NCBI GenBank assembly: GCA_028291305.1
Contig: JAQGII010000484.1
Coordinates: forward strand, 1-5,157
DNA: 5,157 bases
Source: Caulobacteraceae bacterium
GTDB lineage: Bacteria; Pseudomonadota; Alphaproteobacteria; Caulobacterales; Caulobacteraceae
Direction of reading: 5' to 3'
Shown here one piece after another: positions 1-5,157 of the stretch. The position numbers were made by a program, and so were the translations under genes. Numbering within the stretch: the first letter of the stretch is position 1; the number at the start of each line of letters is the position of its first letter. A model generated the notes under the pieces. That model worked only from the letters and a program-made list of their open reading frames with translations, was not told the DNA's origin and did no database searches.

Positions 1-348
1 TTCTCTAACGGCCTCGACAAGGTCGACGCCATCCGCTCGGACGGCCGCATCTCGGGCATCGACCCCGGCATGATCACGGCGGGGCTCGGTATCACCACCC
101 GATTCAAGGACACCGCCATCCTGGATCTGGCGACGAACGGCACGCCGGTCGAGATCGTGTTCACCTGGAAGATCGCGCCCGGCAAGTCGCTGACCTTCAA
201 ATATCACCAGGTCTACCTGCCGAAGCCGAAGCTGCCGATCACCGGCCCTGGCGGTGTCCAGGCGCAGTTCGCCGGCCAGGCCGCCGAGCACCCGACCCTG
301 CACAAGACCCTGACCGTGACCCTGGTCAACGACGTCGCGGCCTACTGA
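1..348 (+). CDS. Major tail protein (tail tube subunit), 3' part
   Basis: The frame is open from the first base, so the gene starts upstream; 115 codons are visible, ending in TGA at 346-348. An ATG at 70 lies in frame but is internal, because the preceding residues (FSNGLDKVDAIRSDGRISG) run smoothly into it. The visible part alternates short beta-strand-like stretches (VEIVFTWKIA, LTFKYHQVYLP, KTLTVTLVND) with a Gly/Pro-rich loop (LPITGPGGVQAQF). This is the style of the C-terminal half of siphovirus tail tube proteins of the phage_tube_2 type. Such proteins stack as hexamer rings to form the DNA conduit. The position just ahead of a frameshifting chaperone pair and a tape measure gene is the standard place for this gene and supports the call. 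A hairpin begins at the base after the stop codon. The family is assigned from memory of sequence style; the context is stronger than the sequence match. Confidence 0.8.
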   Translation, partial: FSNGLDKVDAIRSDGRISGIDPGMITAGLGITTRFKDTAILDLATNGTPVEIVFTWKIAPGKSLTFKYHQVYLPKPKLPITGPGGVQAQFAGQAAEHPTLHKTLTVTLVNDVAAY

Positions 349-383
349 GCCCGCCCGCTCCGCTTCGGCGGGGCGGGCCCTTT
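349..383 (+). terminator. Hairpin after the major tail protein gene, possible weak terminator
   Basis: GCCCGCCC at 349-356 pairs exactly with GGGCGGGC at 371-378. Inside it, CGC at 361-363 pairs with GCG at 368-370 around a TTCG loop, leaving GCTC (357-360) as a bulge. The stem starts at the first base after the stop codon. The downstream T-run is short and interrupted (TTT at 381-383, then TTTT at 389-392), so full intrinsic termination is doubtful. Partial termination or protection of the 3' end of an abundant structural mRNA fits as well, because the major tail protein is needed in far larger amounts than the genes behind it. The minus strand has no T-run on the other side, so it would act only on + strand transcripts. 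Confidence 0.6.
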
Positions 384-395
384 CGCCGTTTTGCC

Positions 396-414
396 ATGCG
401 AGCGCCGCTCGCAT
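396..414 (+). repeat. Perfect 19-nt palindrome, copy 1 of a sequence repeated near the right end
   Basis: ATGCGAGCG at 396-404 and CGCTCGCAT at 406-414 are exact reverse complements around a single central C at 405. The element lies between the tail-protein hairpin and the ribosome binding site of the chaperone gene, ending 2 nt before GAAGGA. As DNA it could be a binding site for a dimeric protein. As RNA it could form a tight hairpin next to the ribosome binding site, although the loop must open to at least 3 nt. Its 18 bases at 397-414 recur identically at 4888-4905. The function is unknown. Confidence 0.75.
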
Positions 415-416
415 CT

Positions 417-422
417 GAAGGA
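417..422 (+). promoter_or_regulatory. Ribosome binding site of the tail assembly chaperone
   Basis: GAAGGA lies 5 nt before the ATG at 428. It fixes the start at 428 in preference to any codon of the overlapping frame that is open from 391. It sits 2 nt after the palindrome at 396-414, so folding of that element could affect ribosome access. Confidence 0.75.
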
Positions 423-427
423 CACCC

Positions 428-907
428 ATGCTGAAGGTTTCCACCGGGCGCGAGCCCATCTGGATCGACGTCGCCGAGGGCGTGCGCGTCCAGTTCAAGC
501 CCTGGGCCACCCAGGCCAAATCCGCGGGGATCACCGCCGGTGCAACGGTGCTGGCCGCCGGTCACACCCGCGACGTCGCCGAAGTCGCCTTCACTATCGC
601 CGCGGCGCGCTGGGGCGCGTTGGCCTGGGAGGGGATCGGCGATCAGGACGGCGAGCTGCTGCCCCTGACGCCCGACAACCTCCAGGAGCTGCTGGAGCAG
701 AGCGAGGCCGCCTACCAGGCCGTGGACGCCGGCTATGTCATCCCGGGCCTGCAGCGGAGTGCGGAAAAAAACGGCTCCGCGCCCTCGCCGCTTGGCACTT
801 CGCCGGCCTCAAAGCCGAAGAAGGCCAGGGCGCGGGCGCGCCGTTCGGGGGCCGGGACTACTGCCGCGCCTGCCCGGAAATCTGCGAAACCTGCCCTTAC
901 GAGCTGA
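428..907 (+). CDS. Tail assembly chaperone, short form (gpG-like)
   Basis: This is the unshifted product, 159 aa from ATG 428 to TGA 905-907. Residues 1-110 form a compact acidic domain with features common in siphovirus tail chaperones: an N-terminal W-I-D-V-A-E-G-V-R-V-Q-F stretch, a conserved-looking W-E-G-I-G-D (residues 77-82), and L-T-P-D-N at about 88-92. In lambda, gpG and its frameshifted partner gpGT coat the tape measure protein, keep it soluble and recruit tail tube subunits; both are absent from the finished virion. After residue 114 the reading frame overlaps the frameshift extension, and the protein ends in a tail rich in Lys, Arg, Ala, Pro and Ser (for example KPKKARARARRS). 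That tail may be under little selection of its own. A slippery heptamer lies at codons 113-115. The location directly ahead of the tape measure gene is the canonical one. Confidence 0.85.
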   Translation: MLKVSTGREPIWIDVAEGVRVQFKPWATQAKSAGITAGATVLAAGHTRDVAEVAFTIAAARWGALAWEGIGDQDGELLPLTPDNLQELLEQSEAAYQAVDAGYVIPGLQRSAEKNGSAPSPLGTSPASKPKKARARARRSGAGTTAAPARKSAKPALTS

Positions 908-1119
908 GCCGGCCGCAGACTGACGCCGGCGAGGCCACCTGGCGCGCCATCGAAGCCTGCGGCTCGCAGATCCGCGCCACTGAGGGCGGCCCCTACGCCT
1001 GGGACTTCGCCGCCGTCCTGACCGTCGCGGACCTGACCGGCGCCGACGTGCCGATGCTGGCCGAACTGTTGGGCGACCTTGAACCGTTCGTCGTGCGCGC
1101 CTGGCAGAAGGAGGACTGA
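428..1119 (+). CDS. Tail assembly chaperone, -1 frameshift fusion (gpGT-like)
   Basis: Translation starts at 428, slips -1 on A AAA AAC at 766-772 and continues from codon 772 (CGG, Arg) to TGA at 1117-1119, giving a fusion of 230 aa. The first 114 residues are shared with the short form. The added part of 115 residues contains C-x2-C-x3-C-x2-C at fusion residues 146-156 (DNA 862-894). After that comes a helical segment with W-R-A-I-E-A-C-G-S-Q-I-R and a W-D-F-A-A-V-L-T-V-A-D-L stretch, reminiscent of the T part of lambda-type chaperones (DUF1799-like). The second frame has no credible start or ribosome binding site of its own near the junction; its open stretch back to 391 is shadow sequence. 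It stops 3 nt before the tape measure ATG. In lambda the T domain binds the tape measure protein or tail tube subunits. A sequencing error could also join the frames, but the phased slippery site and downstream stem favour a programmed event. Confidence 0.85.
766..772 (+). promoter_or_regulatory. -1 ribosomal frameshift slippery site A AAA AAC
   Basis: The heptamer lies in the X XXY YYZ phase of the frame that starts at 428 (codons GAA AAA AAC from 764). It is within a run of seven A, the most conspicuous A-run in a GC-rich window. Slipping by one base lets both tRNAs re-pair on AAA AAA and leads into the frame that ends at 1119. A GGAG at 756-759, 6 nt upstream, could act as an internal Shine-Dalgarno stimulator as in dnaX, although the spacing is shorter than in dnaX. 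Confidence 0.88.
777..835 (+). promoter_or_regulatory. Candidate frameshift-stimulating stem-loop
   Basis: CCGCGCCCT at 777-785 pairs without mismatch with AGGGCGCGG at 827-835, giving 9 bp of almost pure GC; a further T-G wobble is possible at 776/836. The stem starts 4 nt after the slippery heptamer, close to the usual 5-9 nt spacing. The 41-nt loop holds a smaller hairpin: CTT 798-800 with AAG 818-820, and CGGC 804-807 with GCCG 814-817. A second register is available, because GGGCGCG occurs again at 834-840. The pairing is read by eye; the folding energy was not computed, and the high GC content makes chance pairing easier. Confidence 0.5.
1108..1114 (+). promoter_or_regulatory. Ribosome binding site of the tape measure gene
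   Basis: AAGGAGG, a near-perfect Shine-Dalgarno sequence, lies 8 nt before ATG 1123 and inside the last codons of the chaperone fusion. It is the strongest ribosome binding site in the window. It indicates that the tape measure protein is initiated independently and not only by read-through from the rare frameshifted ribosomes. Confidence 0.85.
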
Positions 1120-1122
1120 TCC

Positions 1123-3510
1123 ATGACCACGCGCCAGGTTGCGATCCGCCTTCAGACGGACGGCAAGACGGAGGTCAAGCGCGACTTCCAGGAGATCGGT
1201 CAGGCCGGCGCGGGCGCCCAGCATCAGATCGTCGCCGCCACTGACCAGGCCAACGTCGCCGCCGATCGGCAGATGGCCAAGTGGAAGCAGATGGCGGCTG
1301 CGGCTCGGGAGCAGCAGGCGATCGAACAGCGCCAGGCCGCGTTCAATTCCGTGCTGGGCGTCGGGGGCGGCGGCAAGTCGGCCGCCGAGTCCGCGGCGGC
1401 CTTCATGGCGCCGGCCAACGGAAACGACGCCAAGGGCATGAACCGGGTGCAGTCGATGATGCTGCAGTCCGCCGGCTTCCGAACCTTCGAGTCCCTGGCT
1501 TCGGGCATGCCGCTTTCCCGCATCGTGCTGCAGCAGGGCGGCGAGGTCGCTGCGGCGTTCGGTATGGGCGAGCATGGCCTGGGCGGCGTCGTGTCGGGCC
1601 TCACCAAGCTCTTCACGCCGCTGAACGTCGTGCTCGGCGTGACGGGCGGGGCGATGGTGGCGGGTGCCGCGGCCGCGATGTCCTACGAAGGCGCAATCCA
1701 CAAGCTTGACGCGGTGGCGATCGGGCTCGGCGCGACCGCGGGCATGACCGGCGATCAGATCGAGCGGCTGGCAGAGTCGTCGGCGAAGCTGGGCGGCGTC
1801 TCGATCAGCTCGGCGCGCGACATGGCTGCCGGCTACCTCAGCACCGGCCGCATCGGTGGGGAAGTCACCAGCAAGCTGATCGGCCTGACCAAGAACTATG
1901 CCGCGGTGACGGGCCAGGACGCGAAAAAGGCGACGGCGGAGCTGGCCAAGGCCTTCGCGGACCCGGCCAAGGGTGCGGATGAGCTGAACGGCAAGCTCAA
2001 CTTCCTGGACGGCGCGACCCACAGCTACATCGAAACCCTGATCAGCCAGAACCGAACCACGGAGGCCCAGACCGTTCTGGCCGACGCCCTCGGCCAACGG
2101 CTGCTGCACGCCGCGGATAATGTCACCATCCTTGGCGGCGCCTTCGATGGCCTCAAGCGCGCGGCAGCCGACGCCTTCACCACTGTGGGGAAGACCGTGG
2201 ACCGCGCCCTGGGCGGCGGCAGCATCCTGCAGCAGATCGCCTCGCTCCAGGACCGCAAGAACACGATGTCGGGGCTGCTGTTCGGCGGCCGCATCGACAA
2301 GGACATGGCGGGCCTTGCGGCGAAGTGGGACGCCGAGATGAGAACCGAGGCCTCGGCCGCCGCCAACCAGGAGACCGCTGACGCCCGCGGGATCATGGAC
2401 AAGGTCGATCCGCATCCGGCCAAGCTGCGGGAGCTTCAGCATCAGCGCGCCGTCCTCCAGGGCGCGATTGGCAACAATACCGCCGAGGACCCCCTCGGAG
2501 CGGCAAAAGCGCTGGGGAAGCTGGATGCGGATATTCGTGCCGTCGCCGCCGGCTATGACAGCGCCGCCGACATGGCCGCCAAGCTCAAGCGCAACGCCAG
2601 CGAAGCCGCCGCTGAGGCGCGGAAGGCGGCTGCGGAAGCCAAGAAGCAGGCCGAAGAGTCTCGGCATCTCGACGAACTGGCGATCAAGAACAAGCTGGAG
2701 GTCGCCAAGCTCTCCGGGAACAAGGTTGTCCAGGACGCCCTGGAGCATGAGCTGAAGCTTCGCCAGCTCACCAGTGAGTACCTTCAGAACGGGATTTCCC
2801 AGGCCAAGGCCCGCGCCATGGCGGAGCACCAGGTGGGACTGGAGATCCAGGCGCAGCAGCAGGGGCTCATCCGCAAGATCGAGCTTGAGGCGAAGGACAT
2901 CGTCACCACAGAAGCGATGCAGCAGCGTTGGGCGGCCCTGCCGTTCGTGATCGATGAGAACGCTACCGCGGTGTCCAAGATGACCACGGCCAGCCAGTCG
3001 GCGTTTGACGCCATGGGCAACCAGCTGACCAGCGGCAAGCAGGACTGGGCGTCGTGGAAGTCGGCGGGTCTGAACGCCATCATGAGCATCATCGGCGAGT
3101 TCGAAAAGCTCGCGATCCTCAATCCGCTGAAGAACCTGCTGTTTGGCGGCGTGGCCGGCTATCAGGCCGGGCCCACGCTCGGCGCCGGGTTCTGGTCGAG
3201 CCTGATTAAGGGCTTCACGGGCCACAACGCCCAGGGGACCGACAACTGGCGCGGCGGCTGGAGCGAAGTCGGCGAGCAGGGGCCGGAGAAAGTCTGGATG
3301 CCGCCCGGCTCCAAGGTGTTCTCCAATGCCAAGTCGAGCCAGATGGGCGGCCAGACGGTGATCAATGTGCAGGTCCACGCCCAGGACTCAGTGCTGGTGG
3401 AGACGGTCCAGGGCTGGGTCGCGGCCGGTGTTGACCAGGCCATACGCCAGTCAGGCTCCAACGTGACTGGCCAGGTCGCTGACGCCCTTTCCCGCGGGCG
3501 CATCCGATGA
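1123..3510 (+). CDS. Tail tape measure protein
   Basis: This 795-aa protein sets tail length and lies inside the tail tube until it is released during DNA entry. Residues 1-75 are charged and helical with many Gln and Ala. A Gly-rich linker follows (79-86). Residues 105-330 resemble the lambda-family tape measure domain TMP_2 (PF06791), including AVTGQDAKKATAELAKAFAD and the following LNGKLNFLDGATHSYIETL. One strongly hydrophobic segment lies at about 165-187, a common tape measure trait thought to interact with the host membrane. Residues 430-600 are highly helical and rich in Ala, Glu, Lys and Gln (for example 491-513), probably coiled coil. The C-terminal region has a motif frequent in tape measure proteins, GTDNWRGGWSEVGEQGPE (705-722) followed by PPGSKV. 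The start is fixed by AAGGAGG at 1108-1114. The stop overlaps the next start as ATGA. By the usual scale of about 0.15 nm per residue a tail of roughly 120 nm is expected, less if the C-terminus is cleaved as in lambda gpH. Confidence 0.95.
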   Translation: MTTRQVAIRLQTDGKTEVKRDFQEIGQAGAGAQHQIVAATDQANVAADRQMAKWKQMAAAAREQQAIEQRQAAFNSVLGVGGGGKSAAESAAAFMAPANGNDAKGMNRVQSMMLQSAGFRTFESLASGMPLSRIVLQQGGEVAAAFGMGEHGLGGVVSGLTKLFTPLNVVLGVTGGAMVAGAAAAMSYEGAIHKLDAVAIGLGATAGMTGDQIERLAESSAKLGGVSISSARDMAAGYLSTGRIGGEVTSKLIGLTKNYAAVTGQDAKKATAELAKAFADPAKGADELNGKLNFLDGATHSYIETLISQNRTTEAQTVLADALGQRLLHAADNVTILGGAFDGLKRAAADAFTTVGKTVDRALGGGSILQQIASLQDRKNTMSGLLFGGRIDKDMAGLAAKWDAEMRTEASAAANQETADARGIMDKVDPHPAKLRELQHQRAVLQGAIGNNTAEDPLGAAKALGKLDADIRAVAAGYDSAADMAAKLKRNASEAAAEARKAAAEAKKQAEESRHLDELAIKNKLEVAKLSGNKVVQDALEHELKLRQLTSEYLQNGISQAKARAMAEHQVGLEIQAQQQGLIRKIELEAKDIVTTEAMQQRWAALPFVIDENATAVSKMTTASQSAFDAMGNQLTSGKQDWASWKSAGLNAIMSIIGEFEKLAILNPLKNLLFGGVAGYQAGPTLGAGFWSSLIKGFTGHNAQGTDNWRGGWSEVGEQGPEKVWMPPGSKVFSNAKSSQMGGQTVINVQVHAQDSVLVETVQGWVAAGVDQAIRQSGSNVTGQVADALSRGRIR

Positions 3511-4193
3511 GCCTCACCTTTCCCCGGGCCATGCCGCTGGTCGGCGTCGGCCTGCAGATCTTTGAACCCACCCAGGTCGGGTACGAGACGGCGACCGCCG
3601 GCGGCGATACCTTCGGGGTCGTCGCCGGTTATCCGCGTTGGCGGGCCCAGTGGACCCTAGCCAGCACGCTCACGGACGTGCAGTCGGACCAGTGGCGCGC
3701 CTTCCTGGCGTCGCTGAAGAACGGCGCGCGCAGCTTCTTCGGCTACGACGTCCAGCGGCCATTCCCCCGCCTCTACGCCAAGGGCTTCGCCGGCCTGGTG
3801 CGGGCCGGCGGCGGCGCCTTCGACGGCTCGCTGACCAGCTGGTCGCAGTCGATCGCCGCGGACGGCCAGGCCCTGGTCACCCTGGGCGGCCTGCCGGCCG
3901 GCTTCCTGCTCAGCGTGGGCGACTATGCGGACTTGCGCTGGACCACGTCGGGCATTCAGCGCCGCGCCCTGGTCCGCAGCCTTGAGGACGCGGTTGCGGA
4001 CGGCTCGGGGATAATCGCTGGCGTTTCGGTCGAGCCGCCGATCCCGGCCTTCGTGCCTGGCACGGCGGTGGCGCACCTGGACAATCCCAGCTGCGTCATG
4101 CGGCTCGATTCCAGCCAGACCCAGGTCACAGAGATGGACCGCCGCGGCCGGGCCGGCGCCCGCATCGCCGCCCTGCAGGACCACCACAAATGA
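3507..4193 (+). CDS. Minor tail / distal tail protein-like (gpM position)
   Basis: This 228-aa protein has ATG overlapping the tape measure stop (ATGA, 3507-3510). No clear Shine-Dalgarno sequence precedes it, so translation is probably coupled to the upstream gene. Residues 44-80 hold a recognisable pattern, R-W-R-A-Q-W-T-L, then W-R-A-F-L-A-S-L-K-N-G and F-F-G-Y-D-x-Q-R-P-F-P. It is shared by a family of prophage proteins encoded just behind the tape measure gene in proteobacterial siphophages. Residues 112-178 fit the second half of that family: S-x-x-A-D-G-Q-A-L, a V-G-D-Y-A-D-L motif, then A-D-G-S-G and V-E-P-P-I-P. The predicted role is a tail-tip ring joining the tube to the hub, as distal tail proteins do. 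That role is inferred from gene order and general architecture; no catalytic motif, signal peptide or membrane segment is visible. Confidence 0.75.
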   Translation: MSLTFPRAMPLVGVGLQIFEPTQVGYETATAGGDTFGVVAGYPRWRAQWTLASTLTDVQSDQWRAFLASLKNGARSFFGYDVQRPFPRLYAKGFAGLVRAGGGAFDGSLTSWSQSIAADGQALVTLGGLPAGFLLSVGDYADLRWTTSGIQRRALVRSLEDAVADGSGIIAGVSVEPPIPAFVPGTAVAHLDNPSCVMRLDSSQTQVTEMDRRGRAGARIAALQDHHK

Positions 4194-4840
4194 AGACCTA
4201 TTCCACGGCGGCGCAGGCCGCCCTGGCGGCTGGGTCCGTGCTCACGGTGGGTGCGGTCAAGATCGCCACCACCACGCCCAGCCCGTTCCGGGTCTGGGGC
4301 GGGCACGGCGACCTGGTGCTGGACGACGGCGCCGGCCCCGAGACCTACACGGGCATCGGCAAGGCCGGGCTGGTGGGTGTCACGGGCTCGCAGCTCGGCG
4401 GCACGGAAGATGGCATCGAACTCTCTCTGTCAGGCGTAGACCCGTCGACCATAGCGATCATCGACGCCAGCGACGCCCGCAGCGCGCGGGTCACGATCTG
4501 GCGGCTACTGTTCGACGTCAGCGGACAAACATTGCTGGACGCCACGGTGTTTGAACGCGGGCGGCTGGACAAGATCACCATGGATGACATGCCTGGCGGT
4601 GTGGCGGCCATCAAATGCCAGGTGGAGACCGCTGCACGCGGCCTGGGCCGCCGGACCGGCCGCATGGCGTCGGACGCCGACCAGCGGATGATCGTCGCCG
4701 GTGACAACAGCCTGTCGCGGGTGACGCAAGCAGGGGACCTTACCCTGGCTTGGGGCGGAAAGCCTCCGACCTCCGTCGCCGCTGCCCTGGGCCCCGTGCC
4801 GATCGGGCTCGACAGTAACTTCTACGCAAACGCGTACTGA
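4190..4840 (+). CDS. Minor tail / baseplate hub-like protein (gpL position)
   Basis: This 216-aa protein starts at an ATG that overlaps the previous stop (ATGA, 4190-4193). AGGA at 4177-4180 provides a ribosome binding site 9 nt upstream. Residues 36-66 (W-G-G-H-G-D-L-V-L, then E-T-Y-T-G-I-G and L-V-G-V) and 75-85 (G-I-E-L-S-L-S-G-V-D-P) follow the pattern of phage tail proteins found between the distal tail protein and the peptidase gene. The second half continues that pattern: V-T-I-W-R-L-L-F (101-108), F-x-R-G-R-L-D (121-127), V-E-T-A-A-R-G-L (145-152), then R-x-x-S-D-A-D-Q-R (158-166), G-D-N-S-L (171-175) and L-A-W-G-G (186-190). The likely role is a tail-tip or hub component acting with its two neighbours. 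I know of no biochemical function for this family, and no enzymatic residues stand out. Confidence 0.72.
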   Translation: MKTYSTAAQAALAAGSVLTVGAVKIATTTPSPFRVWGGHGDLVLDDGAGPETYTGIGKAGLVGVTGSQLGGTEDGIELSLSGVDPSTIAIIDASDARSARVTIWRLLFDVSGQTLLDATVFERGRLDKITMDDMPGGVAAIKCQVETAARGLGRRTGRMASDADQRMIVAGDNSLSRVTQAGDLTLAWGGKPPTSVAAALGPVPIGLDSNFYANAY

Positions 4841-4844
4841 TCTG

Positions 4845-5157
4845 ATGCGCGACCATGACGCTCTGATCGCGCTGGTGGAAAGCCGGGTGCGAGCGCCGCT
4901 CGCATGGGGAACGCACGACTGCGTTGCGTTCGCCGCTGCCTGCGCTCAGGCCCAGACGGGCCGCGACTTCCACGCCCTGATGGGCTGCACCTGGCGCACC
5001 GCGCGCGGCGCCCATCGGCTCCTGCGGGCCCGCGGCGGTCTGGAAGCCGCCACCGACAGTGTCCTGACCCGTGTGGCGCCTGCCCTGGCGCATCGCGGCG
5101 ACGTCGGCCTGGTGGAGATTGAGGGCCGCGCGAGCCTGGTGGTGATCGAGGGCGACC
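4845..5157 (+). CDS. DUF6950 / NlpC-P60-like phage tail protein, 5' part
   Basis: The frame opens with ATG 4845, 4 nt after the previous stop, and runs off the window after 104 codons, so the C-terminal part is missing. There is no clear Shine-Dalgarno sequence; reinitiation by ribosomes finishing the upstream gene is likely. Residues 14-26 read R-V-R-A-P-L-A-W-G-T-H-D-C, the signature of the small DUF6950 family in phage tail operons. Cys26 sits where NlpC/P60-type peptidases carry their nucleophile. R-G-D-V-G-L-V-E (84-91) resembles the R-G-D-(V/L) strand ahead of the histidine in that fold; the expected catalytic His would lie beyond residue 104. In lambda this position holds gpK, a tail-tip protein with a peptidase domain, so local cell-wall cleavage during entry is a reasonable inference. 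The start is chosen because it is the first in-frame ATG and gives the usual short N-terminus before the W-G-x-x-D-C motif. Confidence 0.75.
   Translation, partial: MRDHDALIALVESRVRAPLAWGTHDCVAFAAACAQAQTGRDFHALMGCTWRTARGAHRLLRARGGLEAATDSVLTRVAPALAHRGDVGLVEIEGRASLVVIEGD
4888..4905 (+). repeat. Copy 2 of the palindromic 18-mer, inside the DUF6950-like gene
   Basis: TGCGAGCGCCGCTCGCAT is identical to 397-414. Here a G replaces the first A of copy 1, so the perfect inverted repeat is 17 nt (4888-4904, arms of 8 around a central C at 4896). It is translated within V-R-A-P-L-A-W (codons 15-21), part of the conserved family motif. The identity stops at the edges of the palindrome: the flanks (GCCGGG before and GGGGAA after) do not match copy 1. 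Confidence 0.75.

Noticed and set aside
70..348. ATG at 70 as the true start of the first gene.
   Set aside because: The frame is open to the window edge, the residues before 70 read as continuous tail-protein sequence, and there is no Shine-Dalgarno sequence ahead of 70. The gene is truncated by the window.
391..771. Upstream part of the frame that ends at 1119, which could be read as an independent gene starting near 391.
   Set aside because: Its translation before 772 is Arg-rich shadow sequence, it has no ribosome binding site of its own, and the real gene from 428 uses the other frame. Only the part after the slippery site is coding in this frame.
1357..1380. A perfect match to the Walker A pattern GxxxxGKS at tape measure residues 79-86 (GVGGGGKS).
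   Set aside because: It lies in a Gly-rich linker between helical regions, with no Walker B or other NTPase motif nearby, in a protein that is convincingly a tape measure protein. A chance match is the simplest reading.
733..3378. An open reading frame of 881 codons on the minus strand, opposite the chaperone and tape measure genes.
   Set aside because: It is in codon register with the sense frame of the tape measure gene and the frameshift extension, so its stops would require TTA, CTA or TCA codons in the sense strand, which a GC-rich genome rarely uses. Its translation is a His/Arg/Leu/Gly-rich shadow with no recognisable domain, while the sense protein is clearly a tape measure protein.
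3489..3496. CCCGCGGG, an 8-bp palindrome just before the start at 3507, considered as a regulatory site.
   Set aside because: Short all-GC palindromes are expected by chance in DNA of this composition, and it is within tape measure codons with no second copy or supporting motif.
1..5157. Search for a CRISPR array, tRNA, insertion sequence, attachment site, phage promoter or accessory (defence or toxin) gene.
   Set aside because: No regularly spaced repeats, tRNA-like cloverleaf, terminal inverted repeats, transposase or recombinase motifs, or convincing promoter hexamers were seen; the + strand is almost filled by tail genes.

Overview
This window is part of the tail morphogenesis module of a siphovirus-like phage or prophage, all transcribed on the + strand. 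The DNA is visibly GC-rich, with strong G/C bias at third codon positions. The proteins resemble tail proteins of prophages in alphaproteobacteria, Caulobacteraceae or similar. That host assignment is an inference from composition and protein style; there is no integrase, att site, tRNA or host gene here to anchor it or to separate prophage from free phage.

Layout: 1-348 is the 3' end of the major tail (tail tube) protein gene. A GC-rich hairpin with a UUCG-type loop follows its stop codon (349-378), and then a perfect 19-nt palindrome (396-414). At 428-1119 lies the tail assembly chaperone pair: a short protein read in one frame (428-907) and a longer -1 frameshift product ending at 1119. 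This is the arrangement of lambda gpG/gpGT. The slippery heptamer A AAA AAC (766-772) is in the correct phase and is followed after 4 nt by a perfect 9-bp GC-rich stem (777-785 with 827-835). The tape measure protein gene is at 1123-3510. Three tail-tip genes follow with almost no spacing: a distal-tail/minor tail protein (3507-4193), a second minor tail or hub-like protein (4190-4840), and the first 104 codons of a DUF6950/NlpC-P60-like cysteine protein (4845 to the window end).

How the genes work together: the tube protein polymerises around the tape measure. The two chaperone forms, made in a ratio set by frameshifting, are expected to coat the tape measure and recruit tube subunits. The three downstream proteins are expected to build the tail tip on which the tube starts, or to help it pass the cell wall. 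The gene order matches lambda (V, G/GT, H, M, L, K), so a large gpI/gpJ-like host-recognition gene is expected just past the right edge.

This is a recognisable tail module and not a new system. Three things deserve a second look: the complete frameshift cassette, a Cys4 motif that exists only in the frameshifted chaperone, and an identical 18-nt palindromic sequence found both in the leader of the chaperone gene and inside the DUF6950-like coding sequence about 4.5 kb away. There is no stretch over 300 bases without a gene; the only real intergenic gap is 349-427.
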